Below, one piece after another: positions 45,225 through 54,044 of a stretch of DNA of 64,000 bases (positions are counted from its first letter, which is position 1; each line of letters begins with the position of its first letter). This DNA comes from an uncultured Rhodopila sp. (GTDB lineage Bacteria; Pseudomonadota; Alphaproteobacteria; Acetobacterales; Acetobacteraceae), in NCBI GenBank assembly GCA_903932145.1, contig CAIZFE010000055.1:1-64000 (forward strand). The letters run 5' to 3'. Below the pieces are notes generated by a model. The model was not told the origin of the DNA. It searched no databases and saw only the letters and a list, made by a program, of their open reading frames with translations. Made by a program: the position numbers and the translations under genes.

Positions 45225-46019
45225 CTATTTGATAACGGTGCCTGATCCATTGCCGTTCAGCAGGTACGAAAATCCGAGCGACGGGTTGATGTATTGACCC
45301 AGGAATTGATTGTAGAACTGATAGACCTCGGCGGCGCCCATCTTCGGCACATACACCACGTCGTACGGCGCCAACCGAATGTCGGCATCGGGATTCCGTC
45401 CCTGACGCAGAGCCTTCCAGCTTGTTGACAAGAACTCCGGCTTGTCGCCCGGCCCGCGACGGATGACGAACACCGACGTATCATCACTGCTGAGCTTGGT
45501 GCCACCGGCTCGTGCAATCGCCTGCGACAGGGTCAAGGTCGGCCCGACGGTCACGAACTCGCCCGGTGTGGTGACCTCGCCACCGACATAGACGCGGGTT
45601 GGCGCGAAGGATCTCACCACCACCGACAGTCGTGGGTTTTGCAGATCCTTGGCATAGACCTTGCGAAGTGTGTCCGCGAGATCGGCGGGCGTCCGGCCAT
45701 AAGCGACCGCATCCGCCACAGCGGTGGTGGAGATGTGACCGTCCGGGCGAACCGTCACTTCTTCGTTCAGCTCCGGATTGAGCATGAGTCGCACTTCCAG
45801 CACATCGCCTACCTGAATGCGATAGGCCGGCAGATTGGCGGTGAAATTGGATTCTGCCGGCTCCATCGGCGCCGCGGGTAGCGTCGGAACCGGTGAACAG
45901 GCGGACAATGCGACCACCCCCGCCAAAGTAGCCGCGACCGGAAGGACCGCCCGGGAGTGCCGAACCGACCGGCCGGCTTCATTACCTTTGAGGACCATGG
46001 GAATGGCTTCTCCACTCAT
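45225..46019 (-). CDS. Wza-like polysaccharide export lipoprotein
   Basis: This 264-residue protein has a lipoprotein signal peptide (LAGVVALSAC, Cys41; a start at 45998 would shorten the leader). It has the PES/Poly_export domain YRIQVGDVLEVRLMLNPELN with VTVRPDGHISTTAV. Two SLBB-like units follow, with VYVGGEVTTPGEFVTVG and LTLSQAIARAGGT, and APYDVVYVPKMG. Proteins of this class form the outer-membrane channel for exopolysaccharide. It carries a sigma-54 promoter upstream at 46151-46166. No tyrosine kinase or Wzx/Wzy gene is visible in the window. Confidence 0.92.
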   Translation of the reverse strand: MSGEAIPMVLKGNEAGRSVRHSRAVLPVAATLAGVVALSACSPVPTLPAAPMEPAESNFTANLPAYRIQVGDVLEVRLMLNPELNEEVTVRPDGHISTTAVADAVAYGRTPADLADTLRKVYAKDLQNPRLSVVVRSFAPTRVYVGGEVTTPGEFVTVGPTLTLSQAIARAGGTKLSSDDTSVFVIRRGPGDKPEFLSTSWKALRQGRNPDADIRLAPYDVVYVPKMGAAEVYQFYNQFLGQYINPSLGFSYLLNGNGSGTVIK

Positions 46020-46150
46020 GTTGTTGAACCCTTATCGGAATGGTCGGCGGCGCATGTGCGCCGGCGGAGGTTGCTATCGAAAAAATAAGCGATCGGGTCA
46101 CGCCGGGAAACCGATCGCAAGCATTGCGCAGGCGATCGCCAGTATAGAGC

Positions 46151-46166
46151 AGCAAATTGCATGCCA
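46151..46166 (-). promoter_or_regulatory. Sigma-54 (-24/-12) promoter upstream of the Wza-like gene
   Basis: On the minus strand the sequence reads TGGCATGCAATTTGCT, matching the consensus TGGCACGnnnnTTGCW at all but one degenerate position, with correct GG-to-GC spacing. It points towards the exporter start at 46019, about 130 bases downstream. A palindrome TTACGTAA at about 46207-46214 lies upstream and could bind an activator. Confidence 0.8.
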
Positions 46167-46303
46167 CCCATTAACGGCTGTTATCGGTCATGGTTCGGAA
46201 CAAGGTTTACGTAACAGTATCGTCAAGTGTTGCGTCTTATGGTGCCTTGTGACAACACGATCTGGCGGGCGTCACGCCACGATCAGGCACGCGTCGCCAG
46301 GAC

Positions 46304-47464
46304 TTAGCGAGACGGATAAGCCGGCGCATACCCGGATATCCGGGTATCCGCTCGCTGAACCGGCATCTCCGTTGCGTTACCGGACAGGTCACCCACGGCG
46401 ACATCGATATAGCGGCGGCTCAGCGCGGCGTCGTTCCCGCTTAATGCCTCCAGGGCCCTGGCCACGTCCGCCGCCCCCCTGGCCGCGGATGCCGAATCCT
46501 CGCCGGCAACCTCGGCCGGACGGAACACAAGCTGCAATTGAGCTTCCTGTAACAGCCGGCGCGCTTCCTCAACCCGGCCGCTGGTCAGCGCCGCCCGGGC
46601 CGCGGTCAATCGTGGCACGAATGGGGATGGGTTCGGGCGCGGCGGCGGTTCGGGCAAACGGGACGCGTCCGGCTGCGGCGCTGGTGACGGCGTGGCCGCC
46701 GGCGGCTGTTGCCGCAAACGGGCCAGAACGGATTTCGTGTCGTCGATGTCGGGGCGGATTTGCGGAGGCTGCGCCACCGGCAGCGGCTTGACCGGAGATG
46801 GCTTCTGCACCACGGGCTTGGGCGCGTTCGTCCCGGACGCCTCCCTTTCGGGTGCCTCCGGTTTGGCCGGTTCGGTTCGGGCGACGATCGAGGGATGCGG
46901 TTCAACCCGCGTTTCGTGGCGCTCGGGCGGCGCGATCACGGGGGGGGCGGCAGGCGGCGTCATCGCAGGAACGTGCAGCAGTTTGAGGTCGGCCACGACC
47001 GACGGAGGAAGTGCCGGGACAGGGGCCGGCACGCCCTCCCCCGCGGAGCCGGTGGCCGAAACCGGCCCGTCCTGCCCCGGGGGCACCTCCACAGCGGGCA
47101 CCTCCACAGGGGGCACCTCCACAGGGGACACCTGCACTGGCGGCGCCGGCACCGGGGACGCCTGAACCTGGGGCGCCGGCACCGGGACGGTCGGAATTGC
47201 GACGGCCGGAGCTACCTGCGGGTCGAGAGCCTGCCTTGCGGCCAGTTCAGTCTGAAGCCGCGCAACCTGCTGCTGCAACTGCGCCATTTGTTCCGTGATA
47301 GCATTGGCGTCCGGTTCGGCCGGTTGATCCTCGTCAGAACCGGCGATCAACGCAGTCCATTCCTGGTGCACGCGCTGAAGGTACAAGGCCGGCTGACCGT
47401 AAATCGAGGCCGTCAGAAGGCCCAGACCCGATATCGTCGCCACGGCCGGCAGGGCGAAGCGCAT
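46304..47464 (-). CDS. Membrane-anchored proline-rich protein
   Basis: The protein has 386 residues from the ATG at 47464 (AGGA site in GTGAGGATAGAC). An N-terminal signal anchor (FALPAVATISGLGLLTASIY) is followed by a coiled coil (NAITEQMAQLQQQVARLQTE). A long Pro/Ala/Val-rich linker contains repeats of PVEVP. A C-terminal domain (TAARAALTSGRVEEARRLLQ, ARALEALSGNDAALSRRYID) resembles TPR-like helical repeats. Such an arrangement could span the periplasm and scaffold envelope machinery. It is divergent from the ECF sigma gene and lies upstream of the exporter on the same strand. Function unknown. Confidence 0.7.
   Translation of the reverse strand: MRFALPAVATISGLGLLTASIYGQPALYLQRVHQEWTALIAGSDEDQPAEPDANAITEQMAQLQQQVARLQTELAARQALDPQVAPAVAIPTVPVPAPQVQASPVPAPPVQVSPVEVPPVEVPAVEVPPGQDGPVSATGSAGEGVPAPVPALPPSVVADLKLLHVPAMTPPAAPPVIAPPERHETRVEPHPSIVARTEPAKPEAPEREASGTNAPKPVVQKPSPVKPLPVAQPPQIRPDIDDTKSVLARLRQQPPAATPSPAPQPDASRLPEPPPRPNPSPFVPRLTAARAALTSGRVEEARRLLQEAQLQLVFRPAEVAGEDSASAARGAADVARALEALSGNDAALSRRYIDVAVGDLSGNATEMPVQRADTRISGYAPAYPSR
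47081..47140. repeat. 15-bp tandem repeat in the proline-rich gene
   Basis: GGGCACCTCCACAGS occurs at 47081-47095, 47096-47110 and 47111-47125, with a degenerate fourth copy at 47126-47140. On the coding strand it encodes PVEVP units, so copy-number change would keep the frame. Confidence 0.85.
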
Positions 47465-47775
47465 GTCTATCCTCACTTTTGGGATGTCGGATCAGTCATG
47501 CGACGAGGGCGAGTCCCGCACAATTAACGTGATCGTGTTGATGCGCGCCACACAAGCAAAGCCACACATTACGCGATTGTTATCCGTTTCGCGGTCCTTG
47601 AACCATCATGCAAGCCGCACATCACCGTCATGTCATGCGCCTTGCGCATCTCGTCCGCGGGACTCAGGTGTTCAGTCAACCGAAACCGTAACCGGTCATT
47701 CGGTTGCTACCCGCCGGCGAGGGTTCGGATCACGACCTGTACGCCAAGCGTTTGAAAGATCAGGAGGCTTCGTTC
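47465..47775. other. 311-base divergent intergenic region
   Basis: Separates the proline-rich gene (minus) from the ECF sigma factor (plus). Expected to hold both promoters; no gene or repeat was identified, and I could not assign an ECF promoter with confidence. Confidence 0.4.
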
Positions 47776-48267
47776 ATGCCGCAGGAATTTCACGATCAGC
47801 TTATTTCTTTCATGCCGAAAATGCGCGTGTGGGCATTGGCCCTCACCCGCAACCGCGCCGCCGCTGAAGATTTAACCCAGGATGTGGCGACCAAAGCATT
47901 GATCGCGCAAAATTGCTTTGTACCAGGCACCAACTTCTCCGCCTGGGTGCACCGGATCATGATCAACCACTTCATCAGCGGCCTGCGCGGCAAGCGGGAA
48001 TTCACCTACATGGAGGATATTCCTGAAATCCCGGTGGCATCCGCCCATGAAGACCGAGCCGCGCTACAGGAACTCGGCTGGGCATTGGACCGGTTGCCGC
48101 ACGATCAACGGGAAGCGCTGTCGATGATCGTCCTACAGGAGAAATCCTATGAGGACGCGGCCGAACAAACCGGGTGTGCAATCGGCACGTTGAAAAGCCG
48201 GGTGCATCGCGCCAGGCTGCAACTGCGCGCCTTCCTGGTTGGCGACGTTACCAAGATCGCGGCATAG
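47776..48267 (+). CDS. ECF-family RNA polymerase sigma factor
   Basis: This 163-residue sigma-70 family protein has region 2 with MRVWALALTRNRAAAEDLTQ and TNFSAWVHRIMINHFI, and region 4 with ALDRLPHDQREALSMIVLQE, YEDAAEQTGCAIGTLKSRVH and RARLQLRAFL. It lacks a fused anti-sigma domain and no anti-sigma gene is adjacent. An AGGAGG site at 47762-47767 precedes the ATG at 47776. It resembles the EcfG/ECF groups of alphaproteobacteria that control envelope or general stress genes, but the target is not deducible here. Confidence 0.9.
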   Translation: MPQEFHDQLISFMPKMRVWALALTRNRAAAEDLTQDVATKALIAQNCFVPGTNFSAWVHRIMINHFISGLRGKREFTYMEDIPEIPVASAHEDRAALQELGWALDRLPHDQREALSMIVLQEKSYEDAAEQTGCAIGTLKSRVHRARLQLRAFLVGDVTKIAA

Positions 48268-48341
48268 ACCACGACAATCGGTATCCACGGGGTTGGCAGT
48301 GCGACTGCCTCCCTCCGGGTCCTTTGGGGCCCTCGTTCGGC

Positions 48342-49295
48342 TCAGCCGGCGCGAAACAGCATCACACCGAATAACCCGGCCGGATCCTCCCAAGCCTGGT
48401 AAATGGCCCATCCGGCCTCGGCCGCAATGGAGATCAGTTTCTCCCGCGTATGCTTATAGCTGTTCTCCGTATGGATGGATTCGCCTTCGCGAAAGGCAAT
48501 ATCCTGGCCGCCGACGGACACCACCTGATCCTTGGTCGAGAACAGATGCATTTCTATCCGGCTTTCACGATCGTTCCACACGGCTTCGTGGCGAAACCGA
48601 TCCAGTTCGAAATCGGCCCCGGCCTCCCGGTTCAGCCGGAGCAGCATGTTGAGATTGAATGCCGCGGTCACGCCGGACGCATCGTTATAGGCAGGCAGCA
48701 GGATCTTCGGGCTCTTCCGTAGGTCCGCACCCAACAGGAACCATGAATCCGAACCGAGCGACTCGCGTGCGGCGGTCAGGAAACGCGTGGCCGATACCGG
48801 ATCCAGATTGCCGATGGTGGACCCCGGGAAGAAGCCCATGCGCGGCCCGGCGGGCAACGGCAGCGACAACGGCTGCATGAAATCCGCGACCACCGGCACA
48901 ACCGTCAGGGCCGGATGGATTTCGGACAGGCGCGCCTGCATATCCGTCATGGCCGGGCCCGCCACGTCGATCGGGACATACGTCGTAAATGGAGAATCCG
49001 CTCGGTCCAGCAGTATCCGCGCCTTGGCTTCGTCGCTGCCACCGAATTCGACCAGCACGGCATCGTGAAACCCGTCCGGCACCACGGCGGAGCCGAGCGA
49101 CGACAACAAGGCGGTTTCGGTTCGGGTCAGATAGTATTCGGGCAGCCGCGTGATCTCGTAGAACAGCCGACAGCCCTCGTCGTCGTAGAACAGCATGGCC
49201 GGCAGCGTCTTGGGTGACGCGGTCAGTCCGGCAAGCGCAATGGCAAGGATATCCGCCCGCACCGGGTGCGGGACAAAAGCGGTGTCATTCGGCAC
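48342..49295 (-). CDS. egtD: L-histidine N(alpha)-methyltransferase EgtD
   Basis: This 317-residue enzyme has the EgtD hallmarks FYDDEGCRLFYEITRLPEYY, LTRTETALL, LVEFGGSDEAKARILL, VPIDVAG, MGFFPGSTIGNLDP and LGADLRKSPKILLPAYND. It trimethylates histidine to hercynine with SAM, the first step of ergothioneine biosynthesis. Its ATG is 14 bases after the egtB stop, so the two are in one operon. The C-terminal WAIYQAWEDPAGLFGVMLFR is typical. The gene converges with the ECF sigma gene. Confidence 0.95.
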   Translation of the reverse strand: MPNDTAFVPHPVRADILAIALAGLTASPKTLPAMLFYDDEGCRLFYEITRLPEYYLTRTETALLSSLGSAVVPDGFHDAVLVEFGGSDEAKARILLDRADSPFTTYVPIDVAGPAMTDMQARLSEIHPALTVVPVVADFMQPLSLPLPAGPRMGFFPGSTIGNLDPVSATRFLTAARESLGSDSWFLLGADLRKSPKILLPAYNDASGVTAAFNLNMLLRLNREAGADFELDRFRHEAVWNDRESRIEMHLFSTKDQVVSVGGQDIAFREGESIHTENSYKHTREKLISIAAEAGWAIYQAWEDPAGLFGVMLFRAG

Positions 49296-49308
49296 GTCGG
49301 CCTCCCGA

Positions 49309-50511
49309 TTACAGGTCTTTTGCCAGACGAAGGCCGCTGAACTGCCATCGTTTGTCAGGGTGAAAGAAATTCCGGTAGGTCGAGCGCGTGTGGCCGAACG
49401 GTGTCACCAGCGAGCCACCGCGCAAGACCATCTGATTGATCATGAATTTGCCGTTGTACTCACCAATCGCCCCGGGGGCAGCCTTGTATCCCGGATACGG
49501 CCGGTAGGCGCTTTCGGTCCACTGCCAGACAGACCCGGTCGTTTCGTGAATGAGCAAATCGCCGCATGCGGCCTCCCATTCCGTCTCCGTCGGCAACCGG
49601 GCTCCGCTCCAACGCGCGAACGCGTCGGCTTCGTACCAGCTTATGTGGCGCACCGGGGCATCCGGGTCCAATGGGAGCAACCCGCCGGGACCCATCTGGA
49701 ACCACGTCCCATCCTGTTCCTGCCAGTACAACGGCGCGGTCCAACAGGAATCCCGTGCCGTCGCCCAGCCATCGGACATCCACAGCGCTGGCGTGCGATA
49801 GCCGCCATCGTTCACGAAATCGAGCCAGTCACGATTGCGGACGAGGTGGGACGCGATCGCACAGGGATGCACTAAAGCTGTGTGCCTCGGGGTTTCATTG
49901 TCGAAGCAGAAGCCGGACCCGGCATGCCCGATCGCATGCACGCCGTCCGGCACGGTGACGAACTGTGTCTCAACGGCGCCGGTGACTGGTTCGCGCCAGC
50001 CGGGCAGTATCGCCGGATACAACGGATTCGCCGAGAAGGCGTGCAGAATGTCGGTCATCAGCAGCTCCAGGTGCTGCTGTTCGTGATGCAAACCAAGCTC
50101 GACCACATCCCGGATGGCCGGCGACATGTCAGGAATGGCGCGTTGCATCGCCGCATCGACATGGCGGCGGTATGCGCTGATCCGCGCTGCCGGCGGACGG
50201 GTCAGCAGCCCGCGAGACGGCCGCGGGTGACGTGGACCCACCGCGTCATAATACGAGTTGAACAGAAACGCGAAGTCCGGGTCGAAAACGCGGTACTCTG
50301 GAAGGTTTGGCACCAGCACGAACTGCTCAAAAAACCAGGTCGTGTGCGCCCTGTGCCACTTCGCCGGGCTGGCGTCGGGCATCGACTGGACGCACTGATC
50401 CTCATCCGTCAGGCTTGCGGCCGAGGATTCGGTGGCGTCGCGCACATCTCGGAACCGTTCGGACAGGTCGTTCCCGCGCGAAAGTTCCTGATACAGTTCG
50501 ATAGCATCCAT
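49309..50511 (-). CDS. egtB: Ergothioneine biosynthesis protein EgtB (sulfoxide synthase)
   Basis: This 400-residue protein has an N-terminal DinB-like domain with the iron-binding histidines in KWHRAHTTWFFE (51-62) and HHEQQHLELL (142-151). The C-terminal formylglycine-generating-enzyme-like domain has ISWYEADAFARWSGARLPTE, GSVWQWTESAYRPYPGY, RGGSLVTPFGHTRSTYRNFF and the final FSGLRLAKDL. EgtB is an Fe(II)/O2 enzyme forming the C-S bond on hercynine. The ATG at 50511 follows a GGAGG site by 6 bases. EgtC and EgtE genes are not present in the window. Confidence 0.93.
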   Translation of the reverse strand: MDAIELYQELSRGNDLSERFRDVRDATESSAASLTDEDQCVQSMPDASPAKWHRAHTTWFFEQFVLVPNLPEYRVFDPDFAFLFNSYYDAVGPRHPRPSRGLLTRPPAARISAYRRHVDAAMQRAIPDMSPAIRDVVELGLHHEQQHLELLMTDILHAFSANPLYPAILPGWREPVTGAVETQFVTVPDGVHAIGHAGSGFCFDNETPRHTALVHPCAIASHLVRNRDWLDFVNDGGYRTPALWMSDGWATARDSCWTAPLYWQEQDGTWFQMGPGGLLPLDPDAPVRHISWYEADAFARWSGARLPTETEWEAACGDLLIHETTGSVWQWTESAYRPYPGYKAAPGAIGEYNGKFMINQMVLRGGSLVTPFGHTRSTYRNFFHPDKRWQFSGLRLAKDL

Positions 50512-50666
50512 ACCTGTCCTCCGGAGAACTCTCAACGCACGTACTGAGAATCCGATTCTATCCAATCGTACATTTTCTTGTCACCCCTCGACGCGCACAC
50601 ACACTTTAGAACGAGACCGCGCAAGGTCAAAAAAACCACCGCCCCGATTTTGCGTTAGTCCGTGGC

Positions 50667-51497
50667 ATGGCAACACCCCGCCCCATCTGGCGCGGCCACC
50701 TGCGCCTCGCGTTGGTGTCCTGCCCCATCGCCCTCTACAGCGTGGTCCGCGGTAGCAGCGGGCTGCACTTCCATTTGATCAATCCTACAACCGGGCACCG
50801 CGTCCGCATGGTCTCACAGGACGCGGAAACCGAGGAGGAGGTATCCCGGCAGGATTTGGTTAAAGGATTTGAGTTCGAGAAAGACCGCTACGTCCTGCTC
50901 GACGACGACGATTTTGAACAGGCCAGGATCGAAAGCTCCAGCATGCTGACGATCGGCAAATTCGTCGATAGGACATCGATCGACCCGATCTTCTTCGATA
51001 CCGCCTATTATGTGGCACCGGATGGCGAGGCCGGCCGGGACGTTTATGGTGTGTTGCGCGATGCGATCCGCGACGCACGCACCGCCGCCCTGTCTCGGGT
51101 TGTGATCGCCAGGCGGGAACGGGCGGTGGCGATTATCCCGTCCGGCAAGGGATTGGTGTGTCACACGCTGCACGATCCCGCCGATCTGTGGGATGCCGCA
51201 GTGGTGTTTGCCGAGATTGAGGACGCCAAACCTGACGCCGCCATGGTCGCGTTGGCCACTCAGTTGATCGAACGCCAAAACGGCGCATTCCATCCCGACG
51301 ATACAAAGGACCGCTATGAGGCAAAGTTACGTGAGGTTATCGCGGCAAAACTGAAGGGCGAAGGGATCGTGCCGGAGGCAACACCAGAGCCAGACCGCGG
51401 CAACGTGATCGATCTGATGGCCGCGTTGAAGGCCAGCCTGGGCCGGGACGAAAAGCCGCCAGCGAAAAAGCAGCCACGCAAACGGGCAACCCGATAG
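50667..51497 (+). CDS. ku: Non-homologous end-joining protein Ku
   Basis: This 276-residue bacterial Ku opens MATPRPIWRGHLRLALVSCP, continues with LHFHLINPTTGHRVRM, and has DLVKGFEFEKDRYVLLDDDD, YYVAPDGEAGRDVYGVLRDA and RRERAVAIIPSGKGLVCHTL. The C-terminus is lysine/arginine-rich (KPPAKKQPRKR), which helps DNA binding and LigD recruitment. Ku homodimers thread onto double-strand breaks. No ligD gene is in the window. The gene is divergent from egtB. Confidence 0.94.
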   Translation: MATPRPIWRGHLRLALVSCPIALYSVVRGSSGLHFHLINPTTGHRVRMVSQDAETEEEVSRQDLVKGFEFEKDRYVLLDDDDFEQARIESSSMLTIGKFVDRTSIDPIFFDTAYYVAPDGEAGRDVYGVLRDAIRDARTAALSRVVIARRERAVAIIPSGKGLVCHTLHDPADLWDAAVVFAEIEDAKPDAAMVALATQLIERQNGAFHPDDTKDRYEAKLREVIAAKLKGEGIVPEATPEPDRGNVIDLMAALKASLGRDEKPPAKKQPRKRATR

Positions 51498-51543
51498 CAG
51501 GCGATGCCGTTTATGCCCTGGACCTTTAAGGAGACAATTGACC

Positions 51544-52101
51544 ATGGCAGGTATCGCCAATCGTAAAATCGCCGTCCTGGCAACCGATGGTGTGGAACAG
51601 GTCGAATTGACCGAACCCGTCGCCGCCCTGAAAGCGGCCTCGGCCGAGGTCGTGGTGATCGCGCCGCACAGCGGTCAAATCCAGGGCATGCATCACGACA
51701 AAAAGGGTGACATGCTCACGGTTGAGCATGACCTGGGCAGCGTCTCGCCGGATCGTTTTGACGCGCTGGTCTTGCCGGGCGGTGTCGCCAATCCGGACAC
51801 GCTGCGGACACTTCCACAGGCCGTGGCGTTCGTGAGGCATTTCGTCGAGACCGGAAAACCGATCGCTGCCATCTGCCACGGACCATGGACGTTGATCGAG
51901 GCGGACGGAGTGCGCGGCCGGCATGTGACGTCGTGGCCATCCCTGCGTTCGGACCTTCGAAACGCAGGCGCGCAATGGGAAGACAAGTCGGTGGTGGTGG
52001 ACCGTAACCTGGTGACATCCCGCAAACCCGACGACCTCCCCGATTTCTGTCGGGAGATGATCAAGCTGTTTGGCGGCGATCAAGCGAAACGAGCGGCTTA
52101 G
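51544..52101 (+). CDS. DJ-1/PfpI-family protein (YhbO-like)
   Basis: This 185-residue protein has the class I glutamine-amidotransferase-like fold of the DJ-1/PfpI superfamily: NRKIAVLATDGVEQVELTEP, DALVLPGGVANPDTLR and the nucleophile elbow IAAICHGPWTLIEA, followed by VTSWPSLRSDLRNAG. Relatives are general stress proteins reported to act on glycated or damaged molecules. The ATG at 51544 has a GGAG site about 10 bases upstream; an in-frame TTG lies two codons earlier. It follows ku by 46 bases and may be co-transcribed with it. Confidence 0.9.
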   Translation: MAGIANRKIAVLATDGVEQVELTEPVAALKAASAEVVVIAPHSGQIQGMHHDKKGDMLTVEHDLGSVSPDRFDALVLPGGVANPDTLRTLPQAVAFVRHFVETGKPIAAICHGPWTLIEADGVRGRHVTSWPSLRSDLRNAGAQWEDKSVVVDRNLVTSRKPDDLPDFCREMIKLFGGDQAKRAA

Positions 52102-52151
52102 ACCAAGCGGCTTTGATACTGACCCACGCGGATAGTTCGCATATCGTCATA

Positions 52152-52206
52152 GTGCGCGAAGGCGCACCATCCACGTCTCTGTTTTCAATCATAAAAGACG
52201 TGGATG
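52152..52206. terminator. Double hairpin between convergent genes
   Basis: Two adjacent hairpins: GTGCGC/GCGCAC (52152-52157, 52162-52167), then CATCCACGTCT/AGACGTGGATG (52168-52178, 52196-52206) with a 17-nt AT-rich loop containing TTTTC and AAAA. They lie between the PfpI-like gene and the convergent monooxygenase gene, so termination in both directions is plausible. Confidence 0.7.
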
Positions 52207-52251
52207 CAGACCTGCGTCGGCATGACGGGATTATCTGCCGGAGAGTTGGCC

Positions 52252-53910
52252 TCAACGGCCTTTGGTGTTAGCCGCCCGAGCACACGCTCCGCGAACCCGG
52301 TCGATCAACCCGATCGGGTCCGTCGGCGCGGCATGCCCCCGCCACGCAACATGCTGATCCGGACGGGACAGAACCAGTTTCTCCGAATACACCGGGTCCG
52401 TCGTGGCAACATCCAGCAGGTTCAAGGGCACGCCACGCATCGTGGCGGCCGCCATCAGGGTCTCAACCTCAACGCGCGGATCGAACCGCAACAACGTGAA
52501 GTCCGGCCCCATCGCGTCGTACAACGACATCCCCTCCCCCAGCCAGATATGCGGTGTGCGGCAACCGGGAACGGTCGAGGGCGTGAATGTATCCATTGTG
52601 TACGATGGAGCCACGCCGTCATGCGCGATGATCGGCGAATTCTCGTAAAACGAGCCGAAATTCAGCCCGCCGCAGCAGAATTGCGCCACGTTAGCGTCAT
52701 ACGCCTCCTGACCGACCCGCGCGCGAACAGCATCGCCGGCGGGTCCGGGTTCCTCGATATTATCCGGCACGCCGCCGCGTTGTTTCGCCAGCGCCAGACA
52801 GGTGTCCATCGCATAATGGGACACCTGTTCGGTGATAGGCATCCGTTCGGCCTCGTACGAGTCCAGAATAGCCGGCGATGCCCATCCCTTCAGCACACCG
52901 GCCAGCATCCAGGTCAGATTCATGGCGTCCGCGATTCCGGTGTTCATGCCATACTCGGCGTTCGGCACCCAGATATGCGCCGCATCTCCACACAGGAACG
53001 CCCGCCGTTCGCGGAATCTGTCCGCGATCATCCGCCGAGCAGTCCAATCTTCTTTGGCGAGGATTTCGAACGGGAAGGATGGGCCGACACCCAGGATCAT
53101 GCGAATGCTGTGCTCGCGATCCACGCTGTCAAAGGTTTCGCCCGGCCGCATGTAGTTGTGGACCAGCCACGTCTCGCGCCCGTCGATCGCGAACATGTTG
53201 GCGCTGCGCCTGGGGTTCAGCGAGTTGTTCGACCACGCTGGTTTGGTCGGTGTTGCCTTCAGCAATTCGGGGGCGCGGAAATAGGTCGATTGCCGGTGGT
53301 CCAACACCGCGTCGCCCGTCAAATGCGCCCCGATCGCTCGCCGCACCGTTGAATGGGCGCCGTCCGCGCCGATCAGATAGTCGGCCGTTATGCGCAGATC
53401 TTCACCGCCGCTCAGATCGGCGGCAATCGCAACGATACCGGTGTCGGTCTGCTCAAAATTCGTCAATTGAACCCGGTTCAGAATGCGCACACCCGGCAAT
53501 GACTCGGCATGGGCGAACAGCACCGGCTCCAGGAATATCTGGTTGATCCGGTGCGGCGGTTCGGGAGTCGGCCACCCTGTGTCCGGGCCGCCGGTGGCTG
53601 TGTAGCGGTCATTGCGGCACGGGATTGGAATCCGCGACAGTTCGATCCCGGTTGTTGTCGTGCGAAACACGACGTCGTTCGGATAATCCCCTGGCAACCC
53701 GGTGTTGCGCACCGCCTGCGCCACGCCCAACCGGCGGAAGATTTCCATGGTGCGGGCGCTGACGTGGTTGCATTTGACGCTGGGCGGTTCGCCGGGGGAC
53801 CGGGTTTCCAGCACGACCACCGGAATACCGCGCCACGCGAGGTCCATCGCCACGGTCAATCCAACCGGGCCGCCGCCGGCGATCAACACTTTTGTCGATA
53901 TCTGTTTCAT
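52252..53910 (-). CDS. FAD-dependent aromatic-ring monooxygenase (PheA/TfdB/UbiH type)
   Basis: This 552-residue flavoprotein has the N-terminal dinucleotide motif TKVLIAGGGPVGLTVAMDLA, VVLETRS, the DG-type ITADYLIGADGAHSTVRRAI, and the second FAD motif AFLCGDAAHIWVPNAEYGMN then GIADAMNLTWML. A C-terminal thioredoxin-like part carries LLRFDPRVEVETL. These enzymes hydroxylate phenols or related aromatics with NAD(P)H and O2. The ATG at 53910 (MKQIST) is chosen because the FAD motif begins at once. It is divergent from an ABC importer whose cargo may be its substrate (inference). Confidence 0.88.
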   Translation of the reverse strand: MKQISTKVLIAGGGPVGLTVAMDLAWRGIPVVVLETRSPGEPPSVKCNHVSARTMEIFRRLGVAQAVRNTGLPGDYPNDVVFRTTTTGIELSRIPIPCRNDRYTATGGPDTGWPTPEPPHRINQIFLEPVLFAHAESLPGVRILNRVQLTNFEQTDTGIVAIAADLSGGEDLRITADYLIGADGAHSTVRRAIGAHLTGDAVLDHRQSTYFRAPELLKATPTKPAWSNNSLNPRRSANMFAIDGRETWLVHNYMRPGETFDSVDREHSIRMILGVGPSFPFEILAKEDWTARRMIADRFRERRAFLCGDAAHIWVPNAEYGMNTGIADAMNLTWMLAGVLKGWASPAILDSYEAERMPITEQVSHYAMDTCLALAKQRGGVPDNIEEPGPAGDAVRARVGQEAYDANVAQFCCGGLNFGSFYENSPIIAHDGVAPSYTMDTFTPSTVPGCRTPHIWLGEGMSLYDAMGPDFTLLRFDPRVEVETLMAAATMRGVPLNLLDVATTDPVYSEKLVLSRPDQHVAWRGHAAPTDPIGLIDRVRGACARAANTKGR

Positions 53911-54044
53911 GGCCGTCGTCCCCGCGGTTCGTTGACGGCAGTGTGCCCGGTTCGGCCCATAGCCGGAAGAGGGTGCGCCTTGCGCCATTGTCACGAAGCC
54001 GACGATACTGCTTTCAGAAACGCGACTTGGGGGAAATAGCTGGG

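Noticed and set aside
53911-54044. Riboswitch in the divergent region before the ABC importer
   Set aside because: I looked for conserved TPP-like or FMN-like core sequences and saw none.
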